Below are positions 8,007-17,888 of a stretch of 64,000 nucleotides of DNA, piece by piece. Source of the stretch: Methanofollis formosanus (GTDB lineage: Archaea > Halobacteriota > Methanomicrobia > Methanomicrobiales > Methanofollaceae); NCBI RefSeq assembly GCF_019633745.1, contig NZ_CP037968.1:1122789-1186788 (forward strand). The letters are read 5' to 3'. The position numbers and the translations under genes are program-made. The first letter of the stretch is position 1. Every line of letters starts with the position of its first letter. The notes below the pieces were generated by a model. That model was not told the origin of the DNA, did not search any database, and saw only the letters and a list, made by a program, of their open reading frames with translations.

Positions 8007-9038
8007 TCAGATCCCGCCCCGGCGTCGCCGCCATACCTCGAGCAGGCCGAAGCACCCGGTAAGCATCATGTCCCCGAAGGGCGCCGCCTGATAGGCGTCG
8101 GGCAGGAGACGGGCGCGGTTCGGGCCGGTGACCGCGATCGGCGTCTCGCCAATCGCTTCCCTCACGGCGGCGCCGTGCCCGCCGTCCTCGAAGACCTCCT
8201 CGTTGGTGAGGGTGCCGCCCTGCAGTTTCCCGAGGAAATGGGCGAGCCGTGCGGGGCCGAGGGAGGAGGTGTGGTGCTCGAAGAGCCCCAGCACCTCGGT
8301 GCCCTGCAGGGTGAAGGCGAGCGTGTGACCGTTGCCGACATTGACCAGAGTCACGCCGTCGCCGTCGGCCTGCTCCCTGACCCAGGGGTCGAGGAGAGCG
8401 CCGATCGCCGCCACCGCCCCAGTGTCGGTGACCAGGGCGCCGGGCGCCGCCGAGAGGACGGCCTGCATCCTGCTCATCGCCGGGTACGGCGGGTCGGGGG
8501 CCAGGGCGAAGAGGTCCCAGTTCCCTTCTTCCAGGAGTCTCCGGAAGACCGAGAAACGGAAGACCCGGTTCGAGATCTTCGGGGAGAACCCGTGGTCCTG
8601 GACGGCGATCGCCACCCGTTCGGGATAGGAGACGCCGAAGAGCGAGAGGGCGGTCTGGAGTTCGTGCGCCATATAGTCCCCGGTCCGCACCGTGACCGCG
8701 CCTTCCGGCGCCTCGTCGGCGACTTCGACTCCGAAGGCCGCCACCCGTGCCGGGTCGTCGTGGACCGTCAGGGCGGCCTCGGGCGTGGCCGTCACCCTGA
8801 CGCCTGCGGCCAGGGCCTCCCGCACCGCGAGCACGCTCCCGCCCCCGCCCATGCACGCACCCTCCAGATGGATGGGGCGGCCGGACTTGGCGGCCGCACG
8901 GACGGCTTTGCCGACGACGACCGTCGGTGATGGGAGGACCAGTTTGACCGAGTTCTCGACCGGTTCGTCGGGATCGTACAGAAGGACGTCCTGTGTCCCC
9001 CGCCCGACATCGATGGCAAGGACCCTCCTGTCAACCAT
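8007..9038 (-). CDS. DUF1786 protein, ASKHA-like fold
   Basis: The 343-residue protein starts MVDRRVLAIDVGRGTQD, which resembles the phosphate-1 loop of the actin/sugar-kinase/Hsp70 fold; a second glycine-rich loop LVNVGNGHT lies near residue 235. This matches the DUF1786 family of methanogens, often labelled as a pyruvate formate-lyase activating enzyme-like protein although it lacks the radical-SAM CxxxCxxC motif. The ATG lies 3 bases beyond the nrdD stop, so it is the third gene of an nrdH-nrdD-DUF1786 operon. Its link to the glycyl-radical reductase is contextual only; biochemical activity is unknown. Confidence 0.75.
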   Translation of the reverse strand: MVDRRVLAIDVGRGTQDVLLYDPDEPVENSVKLVLPSPTVVVGKAVRAAAKSGRPIHLEGACMGGGGSVLAVREALAAGVRVTATPEAALTVHDDPARVAAFGVEVADEAPEGAVTVRTGDYMAHELQTALSLFGVSYPERVAIAVQDHGFSPKISNRVFRFSVFRRLLEEGNWDLFALAPDPPYPAMSRMQAVLSAAPGALVTDTGAVAAIGALLDPWVREQADGDGVTLVNVGNGHTLAFTLQGTEVLGLFEHHTSSLGPARLAHFLGKLQGGTLTNEEVFEDGGHGAAVREAIGETPIAVTGPNRARLLPDAYQAAPFGDMMLTGCFGLLEVWRRRRGGI

Positions 9039-9041
9039 CGA

Positions 9042-11207
9042 TCACGCCTCCAGCTTTCCCCTGACCTGCGGATCGCCGTGGTATTCCTTGAACCGTTTCA
9101 GGGAGACGGTCAGGTCGCGGGTAAAGGCAAAGTAGCCGATCTGCGTCTTTTTGCAGAGGTTCATCGCCATGTCGTACAGCCCCCGCGGGTCGGGCCGCGC
9201 CTCGCCGAGCCAGATATGGAAGATGTTGCCGCCGTCGACGATCGGGAAGAAGACGTGCTCCACCTCCATCCGTTTGGTGAGCGGGACATCGGCCCCGGGC
9301 GAGACATGGGTGCCGTTGGTGTAGTAGACCGGGAGGTCCCGCGTCGTCCCGCAGTCGGCGACCGCCGTCTCCGCGTCGCCCTGCATCACGCCGAGCGCCG
9401 CCTCCCTGAACTGGTCGTCGAGCATGTCCGCGACCGCAAAGCGCTGCCCGGTCGTCTCGGCCGGCGTCCGCGCCAGGGCGATGGTCATCCCGTTCTTCTC
9501 GGAGAGCGTCCGGGCATAGAGTTCCATTTCGGTCATCGCCCGCACCGCCATCTTGAAGGCCGCCTTCGACTCGTGGATCTGGTGACCGGTGTGGTACTGG
9601 ACCATCTCGTTCACCCCCACGACCCCGATGGTGTAGACCAGGCTTTCGAGGTCGACAGCCACCGCGCCGCGCTCGCCGGTCTGCGGGTCTTTCGGCCGCT
9701 GCATCGCAAAGGGCATCCGGCCGTTCGTCCTGATCGTCTCCATCCACCGGCGTTTGACCTTGAAGACCTCGACGGCCACGTCCATCAGGGCGCGGAGTTC
9801 GGCGAAGAGCCGTTCGTCCTCGCCTTCGGCCTTGAAGGCGGCACGCGGGCAGTTGACCGAGACGACCTCCCAGGAGCCCATCGAGAAGTGCGAACCGTCC
9901 TTGAAGTAGAGTTTCTCCTCGAAGTGGTCGTCCTTCTCGTAGGTGGAGGAGAACTGGTAGGCGCAGCACTGGTAGCACGAGATCCCTTTCCCCGCGCCGC
10001 GGTACGGCGGGAGCTGGTTGTCGTAGTAGGGTGTCCCGAACTTGGAGGCCAGTTCGAAGGTGAGGAGATAGAGGTCCTGGTAGGACGGAAGGTCGGGGTG
10101 CGTACGGTTGAACGCCTCGTCCTCCTCCATGAAGTCGGGTTCGATGGAGATCTCGGGCTTCGGGAAGGAGAAGGGTTTCCCCCAGTAGTCGCCCTCCAGC
10201 ATCACCTCCATCATCGCCTTGAAGAGGAGACGGACCTCGCGCTCGAACTCGCCGTAGGTCCGGAGAGGCGCCTGTCGACCGTCCCAGACCTTGCCCTTGA
10301 AGACGCAGGGCTTCTCCCGCCAGAGCGTCGGGACGCCAGGCGAGAGCTGGACCGAGGAGAAGACGAGCTGTCCGCCGCGGGCGACCATCATCTGGGTCAT
10401 CTCGTAGACGAACATCTGCATCAACTGCCTCATCTCACCGTATTCCATTCCCTCGAAGTACGGGGCCATGAAGGTGAGGAAGTTGTAGTAGCCCTGCCCG
10501 CCGGCGAAGTTGGTCTGGGCGCTCCCGAGGGCCTTGACCGCATGGAGGACCGCGACCTCGGCGCGTCTGGCCGGCCCGGCGACCGAGGCCTTGGTGCCGT
10601 TGCCGTCGGGCATCAGCCCGTAGTAGAAGAAGTAGCGGAGATCCCAGTCCTGGCAGAACGGGCGCGTACCAAAGTATTCCAGGTCATGGATATGGAGGTC
10701 GCCGGCCAGGTGGCGGTCGGCGAGGTCGGGTGGGAGCTGGAGGAGGTACTGCTCCTTGGAGATCTTGTCGGCCTTCTTCTTATGCGAGGTCTCGGCGTTC
10801 TCCTGGAGGTTGGCGTTGTCGTGGGCCTCGAAGCCCCGGCCGACGTCGATGAGGTGGGCGTCGTAGACCGGGGTGCCGACCCTGGTGCAGACGTTCCTGT
10901 ACTCCACCATCCCCCTCTCCAGGAAGACCATATTGACGATCTCGCGGATCAAGGCACCTGAAAGGAAACGCAGGCCCAGTTTGCGGATCCGCTCCTCGAC
11001 CGCCTTGGCGATCTCATCGGCCTGCTCTTTCGTCGCCGGTGCATAGCCGTAGAAATGTTCGACAAGCCTGGTCTCGTTCTCGATCTGGGCGACGATCTTG
11101 GCGCGGTCCCACTCGAAGATGTGCCCCTCGGTGGAGCGGACCTTCGGGAGGGGCGGGACGAAGACACCGTCAAGCGTCGCCTGTTTGCTCTGCCGGTCCA
11201 CCTTCAC
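9042..11207 (-). CDS. nrdD: Anaerobic (class III) ribonucleoside-triphosphate reductase, C-terminus atypical
   Basis: The 721-residue product has an N-terminal ATP-cone region (about 10-100) and the archaeal NrdD core: DLHIHDLEYF, RPFCQDWDLRYFFYYGL, GGQGYYNFLTF and a Cys cluster SCYQCCAYQ for the active-site finger loop. NrdD makes dNTP precursors from NTPs using a glycyl radical. It ends about 20 residues after IGYFAFTRDLT. Neither the usual four-Cys zinc site nor an RVxGY glycyl-radical motif is visible, and the next gene begins 3 bases later. This could be a truncation or a divergent tail. The glutaredoxin-like gene just upstream suits the redoxin-dependent NrdD subtype of methanogens. Confidence 0.88.
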   Translation of the reverse strand: MKVDRQSKQATLDGVFVPPLPKVRSTEGHIFEWDRAKIVAQIENETRLVEHFYGYAPATKEQADEIAKAVEERIRKLGLRFLSGALIREIVNMVFLERGMVEYRNVCTRVGTPVYDAHLIDVGRGFEAHDNANLQENAETSHKKKADKISKEQYLLQLPPDLADRHLAGDLHIHDLEYFGTRPFCQDWDLRYFFYYGLMPDGNGTKASVAGPARRAEVAVLHAVKALGSAQTNFAGGQGYYNFLTFMAPYFEGMEYGEMRQLMQMFVYEMTQMMVARGGQLVFSSVQLSPGVPTLWREKPCVFKGKVWDGRQAPLRTYGEFEREVRLLFKAMMEVMLEGDYWGKPFSFPKPEISIEPDFMEEDEAFNRTHPDLPSYQDLYLLTFELASKFGTPYYDNQLPPYRGAGKGISCYQCCAYQFSSTYEKDDHFEEKLYFKDGSHFSMGSWEVVSVNCPRAAFKAEGEDERLFAELRALMDVAVEVFKVKRRWMETIRTNGRMPFAMQRPKDPQTGERGAVAVDLESLVYTIGVVGVNEMVQYHTGHQIHESKAAFKMAVRAMTEMELYARTLSEKNGMTIALARTPAETTGQRFAVADMLDDQFREAALGVMQGDAETAVADCGTTRDLPVYYTNGTHVSPGADVPLTKRMEVEHVFFPIVDGGNIFHIWLGEARPDPRGLYDMAMNLCKKTQIGYFAFTRDLTVSLKRFKEYHGDPQVRGKLEA

Positions 11208-11473
11208 TCACCCGAGGCAAGACCGTCGACGAGTTCGCCGCGCACATGTCCGTCCTCGAAGAGGTCTGAGGAGGTGTAAAAGTCGTCCCCGATCCGGAGT
11301 ACCGGGGCTTCGTTGACAAAGACGCCGTTCACTCGCATTTCGGTCAGTGACTCGGCAGATGAAAGGTCCTGCTCCTCATAGGGATAGCCCTTCTCGGTGA
11401 GATATGCCTTGAGGAGGTCGCAGTTCGGACAGAATTCAAGGGTATAAACAGTAAATTGCGGACATTCAGCCAT
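11204..11473 (-). CDS. NrdH-like glutaredoxin
   Basis: The 89-residue thioredoxin-fold protein has the redox motif CPNC in FTVYTLEFCPNCDLLKAYL (about residues 8-26) and a cis-Pro region NEAPVLRIGDDFY. Its TGA overlaps the nrdD ATG by 4 bases, so the two are co-translated. In Methanosarcina a redoxin of this kind passes electrons from a ferredoxin-dependent disulfide reductase to class III reductase, so the likely role is the direct electron donor of NrdD. An N-terminal MAECPQ contributes an additional Cys. The assignment to NrdH rather than a general glutaredoxin rests on the operon. Confidence 0.82.
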   Translation of the reverse strand: MAECPQFTVYTLEFCPNCDLLKAYLTEKGYPYEEQDLSSAESLTEMRVNGVFVNEAPVLRIGDDFYTSSDLFEDGHVRGELVDGLASGE

Positions 11474-11643
11474 GGAAAATACTCTCCCACGATCCTCTGG
11501 GGTGATCAGTTCAGCCCGTATAGTATCGGGATGATCCCATATGGATTGATCCCATCAGAATGGAAGACCTTCAGTGGGAGAGTGAATGAAGGTTGTGATC
11601 TCGTGCGATGGTGCTTTGTAGAATGGTGGCATATCATGCTGGT
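11474..11643. promoter_or_regulatory. Divergent promoter region between nrdH and thpR
   Basis: On the minus strand a TATA-like GATACTATACGG precedes nrdH. Further upstream are two near-direct copies, TGGGATCAATCC and TGGGATCATCCC, about 15 bases apart. A 10-base inverted pair ACTCTCCCAC (11481-11490) and GTGGGAGAGT (11574-11583) brackets the region. These are operator candidates; no regulator is identified. Confidence 0.4.
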
Positions 11644-12192
11644 ATGGTCCGGGCCTTTGTCGCAATAGAACTCTCTGAAGAGGTGAAAGAGGGGCTGCGG
11701 GACGCACAGGAGCACCTCGAAGGCTGCAGCGCGCGGCTGAAGATGGTGGACCCGGCGCTGGCGCATATCACTCTCAAATTCCTCGGTGAGGTCGAATCTG
11801 AGCGGATCGAGCAGGTGGAGGAGGCGCTGCGCGGGGTGCGGGGCGCGTCCTACACCCTCACGGTCGGCGGGGTCGAGGGGAGCAACCGGCGCCGCCCGCG
11901 GGTCGTCTGGTGCACGGTGTCGGACGGCGGCGAAACGGCCCGTCTGGCCGGGGCGGTGGAGAACGCCCTTGAACCGCTCGGCTTCGAGCGGGAGAAACGG
12001 CGGTTCACCCCGCATATCACGCTGGCGCGGGTGCGTGAGTTCGATCCCTCGCTCCTTGAGGCGATCGAAGACCTTGCCGGGGCCCAACCGGGATCGTGCA
12101 AGGTGCGGGCGGTCGCCCTCAAGAAGAGCACCCTGACCAGGACCGGCCCCATTTACGAGACCCTGATGGAGGTGCCCCTGAGTGAAGAGTGA
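11644..12192 (+). CDS. thpR: RNA 2',3'-cyclic phosphodiesterase (2H family, LigT/ThpR)
   Basis: The 182-residue 2H phosphoesterase carries both catalytic HxTx motifs: HITLKFLG near residue 43 and HITLARV near 125. The family hydrolyses 2',3'-cyclic phosphates at RNA ends and has been linked to tRNA half ligation. Start: the ATG at 11644 gives the usual MVRAFVAIEL N-terminus; an upstream ATG at 11608 would add 12 unrelated residues. Its 3' end overlaps the CCA-adding enzyme gene by 11 bases, a common archaeal pairing consistent with a shared tRNA 3'-end processing role. Confidence 0.88.
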   Translation: MVRAFVAIELSEEVKEGLRDAQEHLEGCSARLKMVDPALAHITLKFLGEVESERIEQVEEALRGVRGASYTLTVGGVEGSNRRRPRVVWCTVSDGGETARLAGAVENALEPLGFEREKRRFTPHITLARVREFDPSLLEAIEDLAGAQPGSCKVRAVALKKSTLTRTGPIYETLMEVPLSEE

Positions 12193-13552
12193 GGTCGAGG
12201 AGGCGGTGCTCGGGCGGATCAGGCCCCGTCCGCCCGAACAACAGGAAGTCCTCGGGGTGGCCGAGGAGATCATCGGGGCGGTGAATCTCTCCGGCCGGGC
12301 CGAGGCGATGCTCGTCGGGTCGGTGGCACGCGGCACCTGGGTGCGGGGCGACCGCGACCTGGACATCTTCATGCTCTACGACCCGGCGCTCCCGCGCGAG
12401 GCGCTGGAGGAGGAGGGGCTCGGGCTTGCCAGGGACGTTGCCAAGCGGTTCGGGACCGACTGGCGGGAGAAGTACGCCGAGCACCCGTACATCAATGCGA
12501 CGATCCGCGGGATGGACGTCGACCTGGTCCCCTGCTACCGGGTGGCGAGCGGGGCCGAGATCAGGAGCGCGGTCGATAGAACGCCGTTTCACACCCGGTA
12601 TATCAGGGAGCGGATCGCACCCTTCGTCGAGGACGTTCTGCTCCTGAAACAGTTTACGAAGGCCGGCGGGGTGTACGGTTCCGACCAGATGACCGAGGGG
12701 TTTGCCGGGTATCTCTGCGAACTGCTGGTCCTCCACTACCGGGGGTTCACGCCGCTGGTCGAGGCCGCGGCCCGATGGCGGCCCGGCCTTTTCATCGACC
12801 TCGAAGGGCATGCGGCCAAGTCCTTCGACGACCCGATGGTGGTCATCGATCCCGTGGACCCGAAGCGGAATGTGGCGGCCTCGGTCTCCATCTCCAAGAT
12901 GTTCGCCTTCGTCGAACTCTGCCGGGGGTACCTGGCGGCGCCGTCCGAGAACTTCTTTTTCCCGCCGCCGGTGGCGCCCTTCACCCTGGAGGAGTTCGGG
13001 GTCGAGGTCGCCCGCCGCGGGACGCACCTCTTTGCGGTCTCGTTCGAGACGCCGCCGTTCATCCCCGACGTCGTCGTCCCGCAGCTCCGCCGGAGCCTGG
13101 AAGGGATGCGGGCCCTCCTCGAACGTTCGGGGTTCGTGGTGAACCGTGCCGAGGAGGCGATGGGGGAGGAGCGGTGTCTGCTCCTCTTCGAACTCTTCAG
13201 CCGGGAGATGCCGGCGGTCGTCCGGCATATCGGCCCGCCGGTCTGGAGCCGGTCGAATGCCGAAAAGTTCGCGGGCAAGTGGCGCGAGTGCGAGCGGTTC
13301 GCGGGGCCGTACATCGAGGACGGCCGATACATCGTCGAGGTGGAACGGAAGTACACGCATGCCGCCGACCTCCTGGCCTCGCCCGAGGTGCTCGGCGTGG
13401 GCCTGGGCAAGCATGTGAAGAAGGCGATGGAGAAGGAGTGGGTGGTGCTCGAGGGCCTGGAGTGCTGGAGCCCTGAGTTCGCCGGGTTCCTTACAACGTT
13501 TCTGCAGAAGGAGACGCCCCTGACAAGGGTGTTGCGGGCGCGGACAGAGTGA
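12182..13552 (+). CDS. cca: Archaeal class I CCA-adding tRNA nucleotidyltransferase
   Basis: The 456-residue protein starts at a GTG inside the end of thpR. The polymerase-beta superfamily signature GSVARGTWVRGDRDLDIF (about residues 41-58) supplies the G-S and D-x-D metal ligands, and a third acidic residue sits in MDVDLVPCYR. The length and the central and C-terminal domains (TKAGGVYGSDQMTEGFAGY) match archaeal CCA enzymes, which add CCA to tRNA 3' ends without a template. It forms a two-gene unit with thpR. Confidence 0.93.
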   Translation: MKSEVEEAVLGRIRPRPPEQQEVLGVAEEIIGAVNLSGRAEAMLVGSVARGTWVRGDRDLDIFMLYDPALPREALEEEGLGLARDVAKRFGTDWREKYAEHPYINATIRGMDVDLVPCYRVASGAEIRSAVDRTPFHTRYIRERIAPFVEDVLLLKQFTKAGGVYGSDQMTEGFAGYLCELLVLHYRGFTPLVEAAARWRPGLFIDLEGHAAKSFDDPMVVIDPVDPKRNVAASVSISKMFAFVELCRGYLAAPSENFFFPPPVAPFTLEEFGVEVARRGTHLFAVSFETPPFIPDVVVPQLRRSLEGMRALLERSGFVVNRAEEAMGEERCLLLFELFSREMPAVVRHIGPPVWSRSNAEKFAGKWRECERFAGPYIEDGRYIVEVERKYTHAADLLASPEVLGVGLGKHVKKAMEKEWVVLEGLECWSPEFAGFLTTFLQKETPLTRVLRARTE

Positions 13553-13566
13553 GTGTTCTTTCGGGC

Positions 13567-13950
13567 GTGTAAAATTCCTCAGGACGGTCGTCCCTGTGGG
13601 GTGCTGGCCCCCCCTCCGGGCCTTACGCATCAGGGTAGAGGCAGGGGACGACACCCCCCCTCTTCAGGTGTATCAATGACGCCTTCTCAGGGGCCCAGGG
13701 GCCGGACCCCCGGCGCGTATGATGAGAGAAGGTGTGATGATCAGAGGTGCCACCCCGAATCGTCGAGATTTCCCTGCCATCTTGCGCCGGGGGGGAACCC
13801 CCCGGACCCCCCACGACGAAGATAGCCGGGGGGCGGCGATTGCGTAAGGTGCCCATCGATTCTCCTGTCTTGAAAAAAGAGCGATCAAGCGACGAGAAAT
13901 GTTCATCGCATATGCTTGAACCGCAGGTTCATGCAAAATTCTACAAAAGC
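13567..13950. repeat. Composite intergenic repeat, degenerate left arm
   Basis: A G-rich hairpin module (CGCCGGGGGGGAACCCCCCG, about 13785-13805) precedes ACGAAGATAG and a GGCGGCGAT core border. The right arm at 13884-13950 reads ATCAAGCGACGAGAAATG, CATATGCTTGAACCGCAGG and ATTCTACAAAAGCC. Its end lies about 110 bases from the 3' end of glnK. No gene is seen in this 508-base gap. Confidence 0.7.
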
Positions 13951-14060
13951 CGAAAAATGTTCGCGCCCTGGCCACTTCTGAGATCTGTTCAGGGACAATT
14001 TTCGGGGCCCATTCCTGGACCCCCAGAAACTGGTGAGAGAACAATTGGTGGAGAGAAGGC

Positions 14061-15757
<1,697 letters not shown>

Positions 15758-15788
15758 GGATGTGTCGCTCCCTCCTCTGCGAGGAGAT

Positions 15789-15802
15789 GGAAAGAAGTTT
15801 CC
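15789..15802 (-). promoter_or_regulatory. NrpR-type operator at the amt promoter
   Basis: GGAAAGAAGTTTCC exactly fits GGAA-N6-TTCC, the operator bound by the methanogen nitrogen repressor NrpR. It sits just downstream of the amt TATA box, where the transcription start is expected, so binding would block initiation. Confidence 0.75.
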
Positions 15803-15808
15803 ATCCCA

Positions 15809-15825
15809 CGTATAAAAATATATGC
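15809..15825 (-). promoter_or_regulatory. TATA box of amt-glnK
   Basis: On the minus strand GCATATATTTTTATACG lies 52-68 bases before the amt ATG. Confidence 0.6.
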
Positions 15826-16026
15826 ACAGCGTCGGATACAATATATCTAACCCAGCATACCAATGCACCCCATGATCTCCCCCAGAGATATCCTCCGGCC
15901 CGGGCGCAACCCCCGGCAGGACCCCCACCCCCAACCCATATCGACAGAGATATAAAACGTGAGGCATTCACGATTCCATAGACCCCATGAGCACCGTCGC
16001 GGGGTCAACACCCCGGAGGTTGAACC

Positions 16027-16296
16027 ATGGAAGAGTACGAAGACCCATTCTGCCAGAGCTGCGGAATGCCAATGAGAAATCCCGGCGATCACGGCACAGA
16101 AGAGGACGGATCCCCCTCCGAAGACTACTGTGTCCACTGCTACCAGCAAGGATCGTTTGTCGACCCGGACATCACGATGGAGGAGATGGCCGAGTTCTGT
16201 GCAAAGACGATGGCAGACATGAACATTATGCCCCACGATGGAGCAAGAGACCTGATGTACGCCCTTTTGCCCACCCTCAAACGCTGGAAGACCTGA
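16027..16296 (+). CDS. Small zinc-ribbon protein
   Basis: The 89-residue protein opens with a treble-clef/zinc-ribbon pattern: CQSCGMPM (residues 9-16) and CVHCYQQG (about 35-42), that is CxxC-N23-CxxC. This corresponds to the putative zinc-ribbon family zf-ribbon_2, often found alone in methanogens. The rest is a short helical segment ending ALLPTLKRWKT. The ATG follows GGAGGTTGAACC. Function is unknown; a redox or nucleic-acid role cannot be told apart from sequence. Confidence 0.75.
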   Translation: MEEYEDPFCQSCGMPMRNPGDHGTEEDGSPSEDYCVHCYQQGSFVDPDITMEEMAEFCAKTMADMNIMPHDGARDLMYALLPTLKRWKT

Positions 16297-16370
16297 AAGC
16301 CCGTTCGGACCCCACATATTGGATCGGCGAGATGATTTCCGGCAATGCCCGGGAATAAAACAGAAATATG

Positions 16371-16640
16371 ACCTTGTAGAATTGCCCATGAACCCGGGCT
16401 CAAGCATACGGGATGAAAATTTCTCGTTGCTTGATCGTTCTTTTTCAAGAGAGGAGAATCGGTGGGGATCGTGTTTCATCGCCGCCCCCACCTATCTTCG
16501 TCGTGGGGGGTCCGGGGGGTTTCCCCCGGCGCGAGATGGCGGTGAAAATTCTGCGATGAGGGCGGCATTCTGATCATCACACTGCCCTCCGTCAATCGCG
16601 CCGGGGGAGCTGCCCCCTGACCCCCGGGATGACGACAGGG
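16371..16640. repeat. Composite intergenic repeat, left arm and G-rich core
   Basis: The left arm CTTGTAGAATTGCCCATGAA, CAAGCATACGGGATGAAAAT and TCTCGTTGCTTG starts 75 bases after the zinc-ribbon stop. It is followed by CTATCTTCGTCGTGGGGGG, a G-rich hairpin, GCGAGATGGCGGTGAAAATT and GATCATCAC, then a second hairpin module. No right arm is recognised. From 16641 to 16869 I see no gene or clear element. Confidence 0.7.
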
Positions 16641-16869
16641 ACGGGAAGGCGCCTTTGCTGATCCTGAAAAAGAGGAATACCGTCCTCTCCCCCATATTCT
16701 GCAAGGAGAACCGGAAGAGAGGCATGCTGAATTTCTGGAAGGTAGTGTTTCGGTTCGAGAGAGTATTCAAGTCCCAGAGAGTTCTGGAATTTGCTCCCCG
16801 GTTCACCACTAAAATCCCCCCCGCAAAAAAAGAGAGACAATGTGGCAGGCCAGAGCCCCGCCACTCCCC

Positions 16870-17883
16870 TCACTGCCGGCCCATCTTCTTTCGTGCCAGG
16901 GCCTCCACCCGTGCAAGATCGACCGGTTCGCCCACCTCGAGGAGCCCGGCGTTCACCGCCTCCTCAAAGAAGCCCCGGCCAGTCGAAGTCCTGATGAGCA
17001 GGGTGGTGTAGCCCGCAGGACTTCCCACCGCCCCCGCCGAGATATCGGCCCCCCACGCCGCAAAATCGGTGCAGTGCCGGCACCCCTCCGGTATGCATGT
17101 CTCAAGTTCGTCGAGCGGGAGCTCGAAGGTCCGCTCGCCGGCCGTCACCCTGAGACTCCCCCGCACATCCATCCTTTCGATCTCCCAGGGTTCGATCCCG
17201 AGTTCGCCTCTGACCTTTCCTTCCATCAACCGCTCGTAGTCGAAGGTCTCGGTGCAGAAGAGCCCGACCACCAGGCGGACCGCCCTGGCATAGGGGGCAT
17301 GGAGGTCGAGTCCGCTCGAACGGATCCGTGCAAGGGCCGCTGCTGCACACGGCAGGGCGACGACGGCGACCCGCCGGTACTTGCGGACGACCACCGCCTC
17401 CTTGAGCGCCGCAAGGAGCGGCACCCACCAGTTGTACCTGCTTCCGGCCTGGGCGACGAGCGCCTCCTTCCCGGTGATCACCACCGACTGCGGCTTCCTG
17501 GTCCAGGGGTCCTCTGCAACCGTGACCACGGCGTCGACCAGACCTTTATCGAGGGCGTTGACCAGGAGGGCCGTCACCGCCCCTCCGCTCTGCCGGCCAG
17601 GGATCGGGAAGGTCGCCCGCGCCGTCACCGCCGAGCGATAGTCCCCGAGCGGATCGGCGGGCCGACTCAGGCCCTCCACCCGCGGGCACGCGAGATAACA
17701 GGAACCGCACGGCACATCGTCCGCCTCCATCTTGCAGTACCTCGGGGGCTCAGGGTGGGCGGGCGAACCGGGCGGGAAAGTGAAGGCGTCGACCGGGCAG
17801 ACCGCCGTGCAGGCCCCGCACCGGGTGCAGAGCCCCTTTTCCCAGACTTCGCGTTCCAGATCTTTGTAATTCTTCTCAGCCAT
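16870..17883 (-). CDS. F420-type beta subunit (FrhB/FpoF/FdhB family) of glutamate synthase operon
   Basis: The chosen ATG (MAEKNYKDLEREVWE) gives 337 residues. The N-terminal 4Fe-4S motif CTRCGACTAVCP (about 19-30) and a second Cys group CGSCYLACP (about 59-67) precede the F420-hydrogenase/dehydrogenase beta-subunit region (SGGAVTALLVNALDKGLVDA, ALPCAAAALARI). This family binds FAD and oxidises or reduces coenzyme F420. As the last of four genes with the split glutamate synthase, it probably delivers F420H2-derived electrons for glutamate formation in place of NADPH. A start farther upstream in a longer frame was rejected because it lies within the previous gene. Confidence 0.87.
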   Translation of the reverse strand: MAEKNYKDLEREVWEKGLCTRCGACTAVCPVDAFTFPPGSPAHPEPPRYCKMEADDVPCGSCYLACPRVEGLSRPADPLGDYRSAVTARATFPIPGRQSGGAVTALLVNALDKGLVDAVVTVAEDPWTRKPQSVVITGKEALVAQAGSRYNWWVPLLAALKEAVVVRKYRRVAVVALPCAAAALARIRSSGLDLHAPYARAVRLVVGLFCTETFDYERLMEGKVRGELGIEPWEIERMDVRGSLRVTAGERTFELPLDELETCIPEGCRHCTDFAAWGADISAGAVGSPAGYTTLLIRTSTGRGFFEEAVNAGLLEVGEPVDLARVEALARKKMGRQ

Positions 17884-17888
17884 CGTCT

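Noticed and set aside
9078-10961. 627-residue frame antisense to nrdD
   Set aside because: It is low-complexity Val/Gly/Asp/Arg-rich translation without domains; the opposite strand encodes NrdD.
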